Below are positions 1 to 11,101 of a stretch of 64,000 bases of DNA, piece after piece (within the stretch, counting starts at the first letter, position 1; each line of letters opens with the position of its first letter). Source of the stretch: Leptospira yanagawae serovar Saopaulo str. Sao Paulo = ATCC 700523 (GTDB taxonomy: Bacteria; Spirochaetota; Leptospiria; Leptospirales; Leptospiraceae); assembly GCF_000332475.2 (NCBI RefSeq), contig NZ_AOGX02000024.1, forward strand, positions 248,001 through 312,000, written 5' to 3'. The position numbers and the translations under genes were made by a program. A model generated the notes under the pieces. That model worked only from the letters and a program-made list of their open reading frames with translations, had not been told where the DNA came from and made no database searches.

Positions 1-352
1 GTTTCCTTTTTTCCAAACGAAATCGTTTTATCAGTTCTTCTTTACGTCCTGCAGTGGGAACTGCATCCAAAGTCTCAAAATAATTTAAGTTTTCATCTAA
101 ATTGAGAGAGGAATAAAAACCGAGTTCATGGCCAAGGTAGGCTATTTTCTTTTTGCCTTCCGGCCAAATCCAATGAGGAGATATTTTAGAATCATGGTAT
201 ATTTTTTTTAGTAAAGTGGATTTACCTGCTCCATTTTCCCCGAGGACTGCGTACATCCCTCTTTCAAAAAAACGAAGATTCACCTCTCTCAAAAGGGTTT
301 TTTCGCCGACAGTAATAGTGAGGCCTTTTGTCTCTAAAATGGTTCGGTCCAT
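1..352 (-). CDS. ABC transporter ATP-binding protein, CcmA-like (partial, 3' end outside window)
   Basis: The reading frame starts at the ATG complementary to 350-352 and runs off the left edge, leaving about 117 N-terminal residues. It shows a Walker A motif GENGAGKST near residue 40, followed by a segment YLGHELGFYSSLNLDENLNY that resembles the region after Walker A in CcmA, the ATPase of the haem exporter used in cytochrome c maturation. The signature motif and Walker B lie outside the window, so the substrate cannot be fixed. It is divergent from the TPR gene starting 8 bases away. A different ABC-2 type exporter ATPase is the main alternative. Confidence 0.7.
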   Translation of the reverse strand, partial: MDRTILETKGLTITVGEKTLLREVNLRFFERGMYAVLGENGAGKSTLLKKIYHDSKISPHWIWPEGKKKIAYLGHELGFYSSLNLDENLNYFETLDAVPTAGRKEELIKRFRLEKRK

Positions 353-360
353 TCTTCACC

Positions 361-1377
361 ATGTTTCACCACCTATTCACATTCGCACTTCTGTTTTTAT
401 TTCCGACACTGGTTTGGGGCCAAAAACTAATCGGGAACAAAGAATACCCTGAATTGCTTTGGGGTAAGGATGAAGAATTTGATACCTCTGATTTTCCCAA
501 TGGTTCTTTCATTTACCATAAAGATGACTTTATCTTAGCTCGTGGAAAATTGTACCAAGGGGAGCCTCCAAAGTCGAATGGGAGTTTTACTTACGGTACA
601 GAAACCATCACAAACTCAGGCAAATGGAATAACGATACCATTGACATCCTACTCAATGGGAAACCGAACATGCGCAGTGAAGTGATCAAACGTCTCGAAG
701 CTGGAATCCGTTTTGACCCCCAATTTTTTCCGTTCCGATACAATTTGGGACGATTGTATTCGTTAGAAATGAAGTATGAAAAAGCCCTTGTTGAATTTGA
801 ATATGCAAAAGCAGAAATGCCAGACTATTACAAAACCTATTTGCATATAGGAATTTTATCAGAGATCACGAGGCAAATTTATTATGCCATCATGAATTAT
901 AAATTGGCAGTTGAAAAAAATCCTTATGATACGGAGGCACTCATCCGGCTTGCAGACCATTATTTGGAAACAGGTTTAAAAAACAGAGCCCTACTGTATT
1001 TAAACAAAGCCTTAAAAATTGAAGAAGAAAGTCCTAATGTCAAACTTGGGTTTGCCCGACTGGAAATGGAAAAAGGAAATTATCATATCGCTTATAAAAT
1101 TTTTAACCGAACCAGTTTGACCACAGGGGAAGGAAAATTAAAACCTTACGATAAAAAATTCCACTATTACTTTGCAGAAACCGCATCCAAAGTGACTGAC
1201 TATGAAACAGCCGAAGAACAGTACACAAAGATGTTGACTTTTACCAATGATCCTTTTTTCGCAACAGTATCTTCCAAGGTGATTGCAAGGAGAAGAGATA
1301 TTGCAAAAAAATTCGCAGAAGCAAAACGTACTCAGTTGGATGATTCCGAAGAAGAAGTGGCTCCACCAAACGAATGA
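361..1377 (+). CDS. TPR-repeat protein with signal peptide, probably periplasmic or outer-membrane associated
   Basis: The protein is 338 aa from the ATG at 361. It opens with a hydrophobic stretch (FTFALLFLFPTLVWG) typical of an export signal, with likely cleavage just after the VWG. From about residue 115 it carries helical tetratricopeptide repeats, for example YNLGRLYSLEMKYEKALVEF and the following pairs. The end is charged and rich in Glu. A TTG at 328 in the same frame has a GAGG sequence just upstream, but using it would overlap the divergent ABC gene; I prefer 361. Its last 46 bases overlap the convergent ABC gene. Function is unknown beyond protein-protein interaction suggested by TPRs. 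Confidence 0.75.
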   Translation: MFHHLFTFALLFLFPTLVWGQKLIGNKEYPELLWGKDEEFDTSDFPNGSFIYHKDDFILARGKLYQGEPPKSNGSFTYGTETITNSGKWNNDTIDILLNGKPNMRSEVIKRLEAGIRFDPQFFPFRYNLGRLYSLEMKYEKALVEFEYAKAEMPDYYKTYLHIGILSEITRQIYYAIMNYKLAVEKNPYDTEALIRLADHYLETGLKNRALLYLNKALKIEEESPNVKLGFARLEMEKGNYHIAYKIFNRTSLTTGEGKLKPYDKKFHYYFAETASKVTDYETAEEQYTKMLTFTNDPFFATVSSKVIARRRDIAKKFAEAKRTQLDDSEEEVAPPNE

Positions 1378-2120
1378 GATCTGGCTCTTATCAGTTCTTG
1401 TAATAGTTTAGATTTCGGATTTTTTAAAATTTCTTTTGGATTTCCAGATTCTGTGATTTGCCCATCCTCTAAAACAAAAACTGTATCACACATATAAGTT
1501 AAAAAACCAATATCATGAGAGACTATGAACATACCCAATTGATTTGTCCGATTCCTTTCTTTTAATTCTTCTGCGATTTTTTTTTGGACAAGAACGTCCA
1601 AAGCAGTCACTGGTTCATCTAACAATAGATATTCTGGATTTGCGAGTAATGCCCGAATGATGGCAAATCTTTGCAATTGACCGCCACTTAACTCTTGTTT
1701 GGTTTTATATAAAAATTCCTTTTGCAATCCAAAAGAATGGCTTATGTTTTCTAATTTTTGCCATTCTTCCATTTTTTCATTTCGAGTAAAAATAAACTTT
1801 TTTTGGATGCGAATGGGTTCGAGTAATAACTCCCCAATGTTTCCAAAAGGAGAAAAACTTCCAAAGGGATCTTGGAATACAGGTTGGAGGATAGGATGTG
1901 GTGTTTTACCAAGTGGATATCCATTCCAATCAATTTGGCCCTCCCATTTGTATCCGTCTCCAGCAGATAGGAGACCTAAGGCCAAACGAAAGAGAGTGGA
2001 TTTTCCAGATCCAGACCTACCGACAAGACCTGTGATTTGATTAGTGTTTGCTTGCAAAGAAATTCTATTTAAGAGTTTCCTTTGCCCAATGGATACAGAT
2101 AGATTTTTAATCGTAAACAT
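1332..2120 (-). CDS. ABC transporter ATP-binding protein, oligopeptide/dipeptide (DppF/OppF) type
   Basis: The 262-aa protein has a complete nucleotide-binding domain: Walker A GRSGSGKST (about residues 34-42), Q-loop PVFQDPFGSF, signature LSGGQLQR, Walker B YLLLDEP and an H-loop in IVSHD. The Q-loop context QDPFGSFSP is characteristic of the peptide/nickel importer ATPases of the DppF/OppF/NikE kind. No permease or binding protein lies next to it in the window, so it may serve components encoded elsewhere or to the left. Its 3' end overlaps the convergent TPR gene by 46 bases. Confidence 0.82.
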   Translation of the reverse strand: MFTIKNLSVSIGQRKLLNRISLQANTNQITGLVGRSGSGKSTLFRLALGLLSAGDGYKWEGQIDWNGYPLGKTPHPILQPVFQDPFGSFSPFGNIGELLLEPIRIQKKFIFTRNEKMEEWQKLENISHSFGLQKEFLYKTKQELSGGQLQRFAIIRALLANPEYLLLDEPVTALDVLVQKKIAEELKERNRTNQLGMFIVSHDIGFLTYMCDTVFVLEDGQITESGNPKEILKNPKSKLLQELIRARSHSFGGATSSSESSN

Positions 2121-2196
2121 ATCTTTCTTTTGATAAAATCATTGCATTCTAAATTTCCCAGACAAGTGTAAGGGTAGGATTAAGGAGAGGGAACGA

Positions 2197-3096
2197 TTGG
2201 AAACGATAAAAATCACAGAAGTGGGACCAAGAGATGGATTACAAAATGAAAAAACCATCCTTTCCACTCAGGATAAATTTGAATTCGTAACTCGTCTAGT
2301 AGAATCTGGTGCCAAACACATTGAACTCACTTCCTTTGTCAGAAAGGATCGTATCCCACAAATGGGTGATGCTTCCGAACTTGCTGCAATGGTTTTGCCT
2401 AAGTTTGGATCCCAGGTCCAATTTTCTTGCCTCACACCAAATCCAAAAGGATATGAAGCAGCCCTTACTTCTGGTTTTAAAGAAGTAGCTGTGTTCACTG
2501 CCACCTCTGAATCCTTTACTAAGAAAAATATCAATATGACGGTCTTAGAAAGTTTTTCATCCTTCCAACCAATTTTTGATAATGCCAATCGAGATGGAAT
2601 CAAAGTAAGAGGTTATATCTCCACTGTTGTTTCTTGTCCCTATGAAGGAAAAATCAAACCATCAAAAACACTAGAAGTCGCAGAACGGCTATTAGAAGCG
2701 GGGGCCTACGAAATATCTTTAGGAGAGACCATTGGTGTGGCAGTTCCTACTGAAATCGAAGCCTTACTTGAAGTGATTCTAAAGAAAATCCCAAGCTCTT
2801 TGATCAATTGCCATTTTCATGATACTTATGGAATGGCCATTGCCAATATTAAACAAGCACTGACAATGGGGATTCGTAGTTTTGATAGTTCGGCAGGTGG
2901 GCTTGGTGGTTGCCCCTATGCAAAAGGAGCCGCAGGGAATGTTGCGACAGAGGATCTGGTATATTTTTTAACAAAGGAAGGGTATGAAACTGGTATCAAT
3001 TTGGATTCACTAGTCAAGGTGAGCCAATTGATGGAAACCAAACTCAATAGAAATTTGAATTCCCGAACCTACATTGCTAAAAAAAATGTTGGATGA
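2197..3096 (+). CDS. mvaB: Hydroxymethylglutaryl-CoA lyase
   Basis: The 299-aa protein starts with TTG at 2197, preceded by a good Shine-Dalgarno sequence (TAAGGAGAGG, 2181-2190) six bases upstream; no ATG fits. It shows the family opening EVGPRDGLQNE, the metal-ligand segment NCHFHDTYG, and the C-terminal signature GLGGCPYAKGAAGNVATED with the active-site Cys in GGCPYA. HMG-CoA lyase splits HMG-CoA to acetyl-CoA and acetoacetate, normally in leucine degradation. The next gene overlaps its end and is probably co-transcribed. HMG-CoA lyases and homocitrate-synthase-like enzymes share the fold, but this signature is specific. Confidence 0.92.
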   Translation: METIKITEVGPRDGLQNEKTILSTQDKFEFVTRLVESGAKHIELTSFVRKDRIPQMGDASELAAMVLPKFGSQVQFSCLTPNPKGYEAALTSGFKEVAVFTATSESFTKKNINMTVLESFSSFQPIFDNANRDGIKVRGYISTVVSCPYEGKIKPSKTLEVAERLLEAGAYEISLGETIGVAVPTEIEALLEVILKKIPSSLINCHFHDTYGMAIANIKQALTMGIRSFDSSAGGLGGCPYAKGAAGNVATEDLVYFLTKEGYETGINLDSLVKVSQLMETKLNRNLNSRTYIAKKNVG

Positions 3097-3982
3097 AGTA
3101 TCGATACTTAAAACCAAACTTCACCAATTAATCAACAAATACAAACACATATCTTTTTTAGAAACTGACCCAATTTGTTTTCCAAAACGATACAATGATC
3201 CTCTCGACATTGAAATCGTATCCCTAATCTCATGTCTTTTTGCTTATGGGAATGTGAAAAACATTCAAAATTTTTTAAATCCAATCTTCCAATCAATGGG
3301 TGAATCACCATTTGAATTCCTAAGGAATCGTAAAACCTCCTTTTCCAATTTCTTTAAAAATACGAAAGGGTATCGTTTCCAAACGAAAGAGGATTTGGTT
3401 GTCTTTTTTGACACATTACAACGAATCCTTGGTGAAAAAAACAAATCTTCACCTGTTTTTGAATCCTTCTTTTTAGATCCAAATGGAAACTTTGATCAAA
3501 GTACTTCCATCCAAAACTTTCAAAAACTTTTTGAAACAGAGTTACTGACTACTGCAAAAACAAAAGTACTAAGCTACGGATTACAATTTTTAATCGGTAA
3601 ATCGAAATCCAAATCACCAAAAAAAAGAATTTCTCTTTTTTTACGTTGGATGGTCCGCAAACACTACCCTGATTTTGGTTTGTATCATAAAATCAAACCC
3701 AATGAAATCCCCTATCCCATGGATGTTCACATCCAAAAACTAATTAAGATTTTAGGCATTCATCACAAAAAACAAATCCAATTAGATGATGCTTACGAGC
3801 TTACCGAATTTTTTAAGAAGATTAACTCCGCAGATCCTTTGTTATACGACTTTTATTTGACTCGCGTTGGTATCATCAACCGATGTAAAGGAAGATTTGA
3901 GGAGAAAATTTGTAATACTTGTGAGTTGAATGAGGCTTGTTTGGTAGTGCCACGGGGAATTGAACCCCGATTGCAAGGATGA
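3086..3982 (+). CDS. TIGR02757/DUF2400 family protein, helix-hairpin-helix nuclease-like
   Basis: The product is 298 aa from the ATG at 3086, which overlaps the mvaB stop by 11 bases; a TTG at 3074 is a possible earlier start. I recognise the DUF2400 family by the N-terminal block DPLDIEIVSLISCLFAYGNV and the block PYPMDVHIQKL in the last third. Near the C-terminus a Cys pattern C-x8-C-x2-C-x5-C resembles the iron-sulfur loop of endonuclease III. Function is not established for the family. The last dozen codons (VVPRGIEPRLQG, then stop) are read from the antisense of the tRNA-Glu gene, so the C-terminus is set by that tRNA. Confidence 0.78.
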   Translation: MLDEVSILKTKLHQLINKYKHISFLETDPICFPKRYNDPLDIEIVSLISCLFAYGNVKNIQNFLNPIFQSMGESPFEFLRNRKTSFSNFFKNTKGYRFQTKEDLVVFFDTLQRILGEKNKSSPVFESFFLDPNGNFDQSTSIQNFQKLFETELLTTAKTKVLSYGLQFLIGKSKSKSPKKRISLFLRWMVRKHYPDFGLYHKIKPNEIPYPMDVHIQKLIKILGIHHKKQIQLDDAYELTEFFKKINSADPLLYDFYLTRVGIINRCKGRFEEKICNTCELNEACLVVPRGIEPRLQG

Positions 3983-4016
3983 AAACCTTGTGTCCTAACC
4001 ATTAGACGATGGCACC
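3942..4016 (-). tRNA. tRNA-Glu (anticodon TTC)
   Basis: The reverse complement folds as a cloverleaf. The acceptor stem is GGTGCCA/TGGCACT with a G-U first pair, and the anticodon stem is CAAGG/CCTTG around the loop TTTTCAT (anticodon TTC). The T-arm is CGGGG/CCCCG around TTCAATT, and an encoded ACCA follows at the 3' end (3942-3945). It overlaps the 3' end of the opposite-strand DUF2400 gene by 41 bases. Confidence 0.95.
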
Positions 4017-4033
4017 GTTTTTTGAACGAACTA

Positions 4034-4130
<97 letters not shown>

Positions 4131-4178
4131 TTCTGTAGCCAAGAATATCGAACCACCTTTCTCGGTCAACAACTACTT

Positions 4179-4207
4179 AAAAAAAAGATTCGGAACTCCT
4201 CTTTTTT

Positions 4208-4209
<2 letters not shown>
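4179..4209 (-). terminator. Putative terminator overlapping the purA stop codon
   Basis: A 10-bp inverted repeat (AAAAAAAAGA at 4179-4188 with TCTTTTTTTT at 4200-4209) encloses an 11-base loop. On the minus strand the stem ends in eight Ts. The stem is AT-rich and begins inside the purA stop codon, so termination may be weak. Confidence 0.4.
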
Positions 4210-6515
<2,306 letters not shown>

Positions 6516-6637
6516 ACCGGGATCTCGATCACCCAAGAAGTCAGGTTAGAGAAATCCAGGATTTACGCAATCAAATGTAAAAATCGAATAGACAAATCGA
6601 AACTTTTCAGTACGCTGATGTCGGTTTAGAGGCATAC

Positions 6638-8656
6638 ATGACAGAAAAAGAAGCCACTTTGGGACGTTGGCACAAAGAATTTTTTGAAAACATTCACTTA
6701 TTTGTAAAATCCGGTCTTTCGGAATTAGAAGCAAAATCCATTTTAGAGGAATTCTTAGTTCTATCACAAGCCACACCCAAACCGAAGGTGATGGAAATCT
6801 TCCAGGAACCAGAACGATTAGAAGAAATCGGTGTCTACACCGACATTCGTCCAGAACCTCGGGATTTTATGCTCAAATTCCTCGATCCCATCATGAAGAA
6901 ATTCAAAGTGGAAGGAACAGAAAATCTAAAACTCCTCGATGGCATCATCGGCAAATACCCTGTCACACTGATCTCCAACCACTTAAGCCATTTGGACGCC
7001 CCTGCCATTTTTACTCTGCTTTATAATTCTGGTCCCGAGGGTCGTAAAATTGCGGAATCCCTAGTCTTCATTGCAGGCCGCCTCGCCTTCGAACCAGACT
7101 TCACACGACTTGGACTTTATATGTTTGGGACTTTACTTGTATGTTCCAAAAAGGACATGGCAGACAACCCATCTCTTTCCGATGTGATGACAAAAATCAA
7201 TATGCGTGCCTTCCGTAACTCCCAGAAACTACAGTCCGACGGAAAGGTCATCTCCATCTTCCCAGAAGGTACAAGGTCAAGAGATGGAAGGCTTATGCCA
7301 TTTGTGGACACAGTGTACCATTATGTTGCAAATAAAGTCATATTACCAATCTCACTCGAAGGAACGGAAAAAATCCTTCCGATCGAAGGACTACTTTTCA
7401 ACCAAGCGGTAGGAAAACTAGTCATCGGCAAACCTGTGCTTGTTGGTGAATTAACAAAAAAGGAAATGGAAAGTTTTCCTTCTCACATCGAACAAATTTC
7501 CTTTCCTGGAACTGGTGACAAAAAACAGTTCATCATCGATAATTTAGCCCTACTTGTAGGCAGTAATCTCAACAAACACAAACATGGAACCTATCGAAAC
7601 TTGTATAAGGGTGATGTTAGGGAAACAAACCAACTGATCTCCCTGCCAAAAAAACCTGACGAACACGTAGTGATCATTGGTTCTTCTAACATGTCAGTGG
7701 CTTTCGCTTGTATCCTAGCAAATAAAAATGTGAAAGTTACCATCTACCACCCTGATTCAGAAATGGTAACTCGTAGCAATGAAGAAAGGCGAGATATCAT
7801 CCACTATCCCATCTATAAACTCCCACCAAATATAGAGTTTTCGGATAACCCAGATGTCTTAGAATCTGCTACACTATTTGTGCAAGGAACAAACCCATGG
7901 GAATTTGATGCGGTTTATTCCAAAATCAGAACCTACTTACAAAAAAACAAATCCCCTATGGTGAATGTGATCAAAGGATTCACTGGTTCCAAAAAGGGTC
8001 TCATTCTAGAAGACTTAAATGAACTGTTACTCATCGAAAGGGATCGTTTGGCAGTCGTATCAGGTGCATGTTACCCTGACCAAATCATGGAACGGAAAAT
8101 TTCCGGTTTTGAAATTTCAGCATTTGAGGATTCACTCATCCCAAAACTGAAAGAACTCCTGACCAATAATTATGTATTTACAAGGCCTGCCATCAATTCT
8201 AGGGATACCAAAGGAGTACAGTTAGGTGGTGCATTGAAAACTATTTATGCACTTGCGATGGGACTCGTAGAAGGTTATTTCAAACGTGAGTTAGGTGGAA
8301 ATGTGGACAATACCCTTTTTCATTTGAGTAACCGATTTTTTAATGAAATGGTTTCCATTGGAGTATTACTTGGTGGAGATCCTACTACCTTTAACGGTTT
8401 GTCGGGTATGACCGATTTTATGTTAGCATGTTTTGGATCGGACACAAGGGACCGTAAGTATGGCTATGACCTTGCATATGGCACAAGGCCTGAAAAAATC
8501 ACCAATGGATTTTATGGGTTAAAGGTATTACCGAACCTCATCCAACTCGATGAAAAACGCCATCCTATTGTTGCATCTGCATACAAAACAGTCATCCAAA
8601 ACGAAGATTTTGATCTCGTTGCTGAAGAATTACAAAAACAGTTGGCTAGAGTTTAG
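6638..8656 (+). CDS. Fusion of PlsC-like acyltransferase and NAD-dependent glycerol-3-phosphate dehydrogenase (GpsA-like)
   Basis: The 672-aa protein has two enzyme domains. Residues about 90-290 form an acyltransferase with the HX4D motif in NHLSHLD (114-120) and FPEGTRSRDGRL (from 208). Residues about 345-665 resemble glycerol-3-phosphate dehydrogenase: a Rossmann start VVIIGSSNMSVAFA (only the first Gly of GxGxxG is kept), ALKTIYALAMGLVEG with the catalytic Lys near 533, and GLSGMTDFMLACFGSDTRD. Together they could make glycerol-3-phosphate and acylate it in phospholipid synthesis. The weakened dinucleotide loop means the dehydrogenase half may have changed. Its 3' end overlaps the convergent kinase by 11 bases. 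Confidence 0.85.
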   Translation: MTEKEATLGRWHKEFFENIHLFVKSGLSELEAKSILEEFLVLSQATPKPKVMEIFQEPERLEEIGVYTDIRPEPRDFMLKFLDPIMKKFKVEGTENLKLLDGIIGKYPVTLISNHLSHLDAPAIFTLLYNSGPEGRKIAESLVFIAGRLAFEPDFTRLGLYMFGTLLVCSKKDMADNPSLSDVMTKINMRAFRNSQKLQSDGKVISIFPEGTRSRDGRLMPFVDTVYHYVANKVILPISLEGTEKILPIEGLLFNQAVGKLVIGKPVLVGELTKKEMESFPSHIEQISFPGTGDKKQFIIDNLALLVGSNLNKHKHGTYRNLYKGDVRETNQLISLPKKPDEHVVIIGSSNMSVAFACILANKNVKVTIYHPDSEMVTRSNEERRDIIHYPIYKLPPNIEFSDNPDVLESATLFVQGTNPWEFDAVYSKIRTYLQKNKSPMVNVIKGFTGSKKGLILEDLNELLLIERDRLAVVSGACYPDQIMERKISGFEISAFEDSLIPKLKELLTNNYVFTRPAINSRDTKGVQLGGALKTIYALAMGLVEGYFKRELGGNVDNTLFHLSNRFFNEMVSIGVLLGGDPTTFNGLSGMTDFMLACFGSDTRDRKYGYDLAYGTRPEKITNGFYGLKVLPNLIQLDEKRHPIVASAYKTVIQNEDFDLVAEELQKQLARV

Positions 8657-10466
8657 GGATCGAAACGATAAAAACGGTATGGCCAGGTTCGGAAAAAAAA
8701 CGAATTTGGCCTTTGTGCCTTTCTTCCACTGATTGTTTCACAATCCCAAGCCCAAGTCCCGTACCTTCCCCTTTTTCTTTTGTGGTATAAAAAGGTTCAA
8801 AAATTCGTTTTTGGATCGAAGTGGGTATCCCTGGTCCATTGTCTTTGATCGAAACCTCCACATCAGTATTGGTTTCTTCCACCTGCACAGTTAGTTTTCC
8901 TTTGAAGTGCATCGCCTGTAGGGCATTATAAATTAAGTTGGTCCAAATTTGAATGAGTTCATCTGGGTAACCTGGAATCACCGGATTTGCATTGTACAAA
9001 CGAATGCATTCTATCCCTGATTTCATTTTGTTTTGGTATAGAGTGAGAACGGTTTCAATGGTTTCCACAATATTGGTTGGCATTTTTGCAGATCCTCTAT
9101 CCATCCTTCCATAATTTTTCAAACTATATACAATTTTAGAGGTTCTTTCTACAGCCAAACGAATGGATTCAATACTTCGCAATGCATGGAGTTCATTCAA
9201 TATGATACTTAGAATCGGTGTGTTTTTTAGTTTCTCAATGAAATTCGTATTCTCTAATATATAATCAGATACTCCCAAATCGACGATACGATCTGCCAAA
9301 TCATAAGGTGAATCGATACTAGCGGAACTAAACAGTGATTCTAAATTTTTTTTAATTTTACGAGTCTCCGAAAAACTATGAGTTTTTGGTTTCACCTTGA
9401 AGAGTTCTGAAATCCAACGGATGATTTCTTCGGCATCTGCATTCGAATACTTCCCCATACATTCTCTGATTTCCATAAGCCTAACACCAAAATCACCTAA
9501 ACGATTTTGTAATTGTTCACTGAAAGCAGAAATCGCCGCGAGTGGGTTGTTGATTTCATGAGCAACACTCGCCACAAGTTGCCCGAGGGTGGCCATTTTT
9601 TCAGAAAGTATCAATTGGTCTTGGGTTTTTTGAAGGTCATCTAAAATACGATTCAGTTCTTTCGTTCGCTCTTTTACTGCAAACTCTAAAGCTTCTTTGT
9701 TTTGTTTGGCTTCTGTGATATCGATTAAGATAGCAAGTAACGTAACCCTACCATCATGGTTCAGGAGAGTATTTCCCGATACCACGTGCCGAATTTCACC
9801 TGATTTCATGCGGATACTGGCTTCCATTCCCGTACTCCAACCTTTTTTTTGGACTTCCGCCATCAACCGGGCTCTGTCCAATTTGGTGATCCATATATTT
9901 AAATCGTGAGAAGTACGACCAATGATTTCCTCTCGACTAAATCCAATTAAGCGGCAATATGCTTCGTTTACATCATCGTATCTTCCCGTTTCCGCGTTGG
10001 ATAAACTGACAGCAGCGGGATTCAATCGAAAGACACTCTCAAATAATTCTTTACTGATTTTTAATTCTTTTTGTAGGGCATTTGCCAAGTTCTCTTTCTC
10101 TTTTAAAGCAGTTATATTTTGCCCTGCACTGAGTAAGTACTTTCCACCCTCTACAATTTTACCACTAAATAGAATTGTAACCGTTTCCCCCGTTTTGGTC
10201 ACAAGAGGGACTTCAAAGTTCAATACAAATCCATCTGTTTTCAATTTGGAAAGGATCACATCGCGATAGGATAAATTGGAATAAATCCCTAAATCAATCG
10301 TGGTTTTCCCGATTACCTCTTCCCTGTTTCGCCCGAGCCACTTGCAATACACTTCATTTGCTTCCACGTAAAGTCCTGTTTGCAAATCCGTGATGGCCAT
10401 ACCAATTGGACTTTCGGAAAAACTGGTGAACCAGATACGGTCTGAGATAGGAAGAGAGGATTCCAT
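8646..10466 (-). CDS. PAS-domain sensor histidine kinase
   Basis: The 606-aa protein has no membrane segments. It shows two PAS domains (about 10-125 and 140-255; both carry an R-E-E-[VI]-I-G-[KR]-T motif), a short coiled coil, an H-box VASVAHEINNPLAA with the phosphorylatable His near residue 303, and a HATPase domain with N-box NLIYNALQAM (about 505), DNGPGIP, and GTGLGLGIVKQ (about 572). About 205 residues lie between H-box and N-box, roughly twice the normal distance. No response regulator is adjacent. It is probably cytosolic and senses redox, gas or a small ligand. Confidence 0.88.
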   Translation of the reverse strand: MESSLPISDRIWFTSFSESPIGMAITDLQTGLYVEANEVYCKWLGRNREEVIGKTTIDLGIYSNLSYRDVILSKLKTDGFVLNFEVPLVTKTGETVTILFSGKIVEGGKYLLSAGQNITALKEKENLANALQKELKISKELFESVFRLNPAAVSLSNAETGRYDDVNEAYCRLIGFSREEIIGRTSHDLNIWITKLDRARLMAEVQKKGWSTGMEASIRMKSGEIRHVVSGNTLLNHDGRVTLLAILIDITEAKQNKEALEFAVKERTKELNRILDDLQKTQDQLILSEKMATLGQLVASVAHEINNPLAAISAFSEQLQNRLGDFGVRLMEIRECMGKYSNADAEEIIRWISELFKVKPKTHSFSETRKIKKNLESLFSSASIDSPYDLADRIVDLGVSDYILENTNFIEKLKNTPILSIILNELHALRSIESIRLAVERTSKIVYSLKNYGRMDRGSAKMPTNIVETIETVLTLYQNKMKSGIECIRLYNANPVIPGYPDELIQIWTNLIYNALQAMHFKGKLTVQVEETNTDVEVSIKDNGPGIPTSIQKRIFEPFYTTKEKGEGTGLGLGIVKQSVEERHKGQIRFFSEPGHTVFIVSIPKL

Positions 10467-10511
10467 AGATTTCGGAGGTTAAACGATATAGGAAGTACGG
10501 AGGAAGGCAAT

Positions 10512-10546
10512 AAAAAAACCTACCTAAGATTTCCCTTAAGTAGGTT
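10512..10546 (-). terminator. Intrinsic terminator of the ribosomal protein array, after rplQ
   Basis: A 12-bp stem (AACCTACCTAAG, 10517-10528, with CTTAAGTAGGTT, 10535-10546; one G-U pair) with a 6-base loop is followed on the minus strand by a run of seven Ts. It separates rplQ from the histidine kinase gene. Confidence 0.85.
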
Positions 10547-10581
10547 TTTATAGCAAAGAATTCGTGTTAGCGGACTAACGT

Positions 10582-11100
10582 TTATTTAGCAGCTGCTACT
10601 TTTTCTTTTTTTGCCTTTTTCGGTTTTTCTTCCTTTTTGGCTGGTTTTTTTTCTTCTCGTTTTGCTTTCGTTTCGGCTTTTAATTCATCTTGTGTTTTGC
10701 GGTCCACAAGCTCTAAAATACCCATCGCCGTGTTGTCAGAAGGACGGTTCACAAGACGGATGATTCTAGTGTATCCACCTACTCTTTCTGCATAACGATT
10801 GGCAAGATCTTTCAAAAGTTTGTTTACGATTTCTTGGTCACCAAGATGGCTATAAAGGTATCTTGTATTGTGAAGGATCGCAGCATTTTTCTTTTGTTCG
10901 TCCAAATTTGCCAAGTTAGCATCTAGATTTTTTTTCGCTCTTGTAATGATTCGTTCTGCATAGGAGCGAGCTACTTTCAACTTCGCCACAGAAGATTCAA
11001 TTCTTTCATGACGGAGAAGAGAGATTACCATATTTTGGATCATAGCTTTTCTATGATCTGCTGATCTATTGAGTTGTTTAACTTTATTTCGTTTGTTCAT
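10582..11100 (-). CDS. rplQ: 50S ribosomal protein L17 with long basic tail
   Basis: Residues 1-120 match L17 (opening [20 protein letters not shown], ending in a [11 protein letters not shown] block). At 172 aa it is about 50 residues longer than usual: from about residue 128 the tail is almost only Lys, Glu and Ala ([16 protein letters not shown]). L17 sits near the exit tunnel in the large subunit. It is the last gene of the array and is followed by a terminator. Confidence 0.97.
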   Translation of the reverse strand: MNKRNKVKQLNRSADHRKAMIQNMVISLLRHERIESSVAKLKVARSYAERIITRAKKNLDANLANLDEQKKNAAILHNTRYLYSHLGDQEIVNKLLKDLANRYAERVGGYTRIIRLVNRPSDNTAMGILELVDRKTQDELKAETKAKREEKKPAKKEEKPKKAKKEKVAAAK

Positions 11101-11101
11101 C

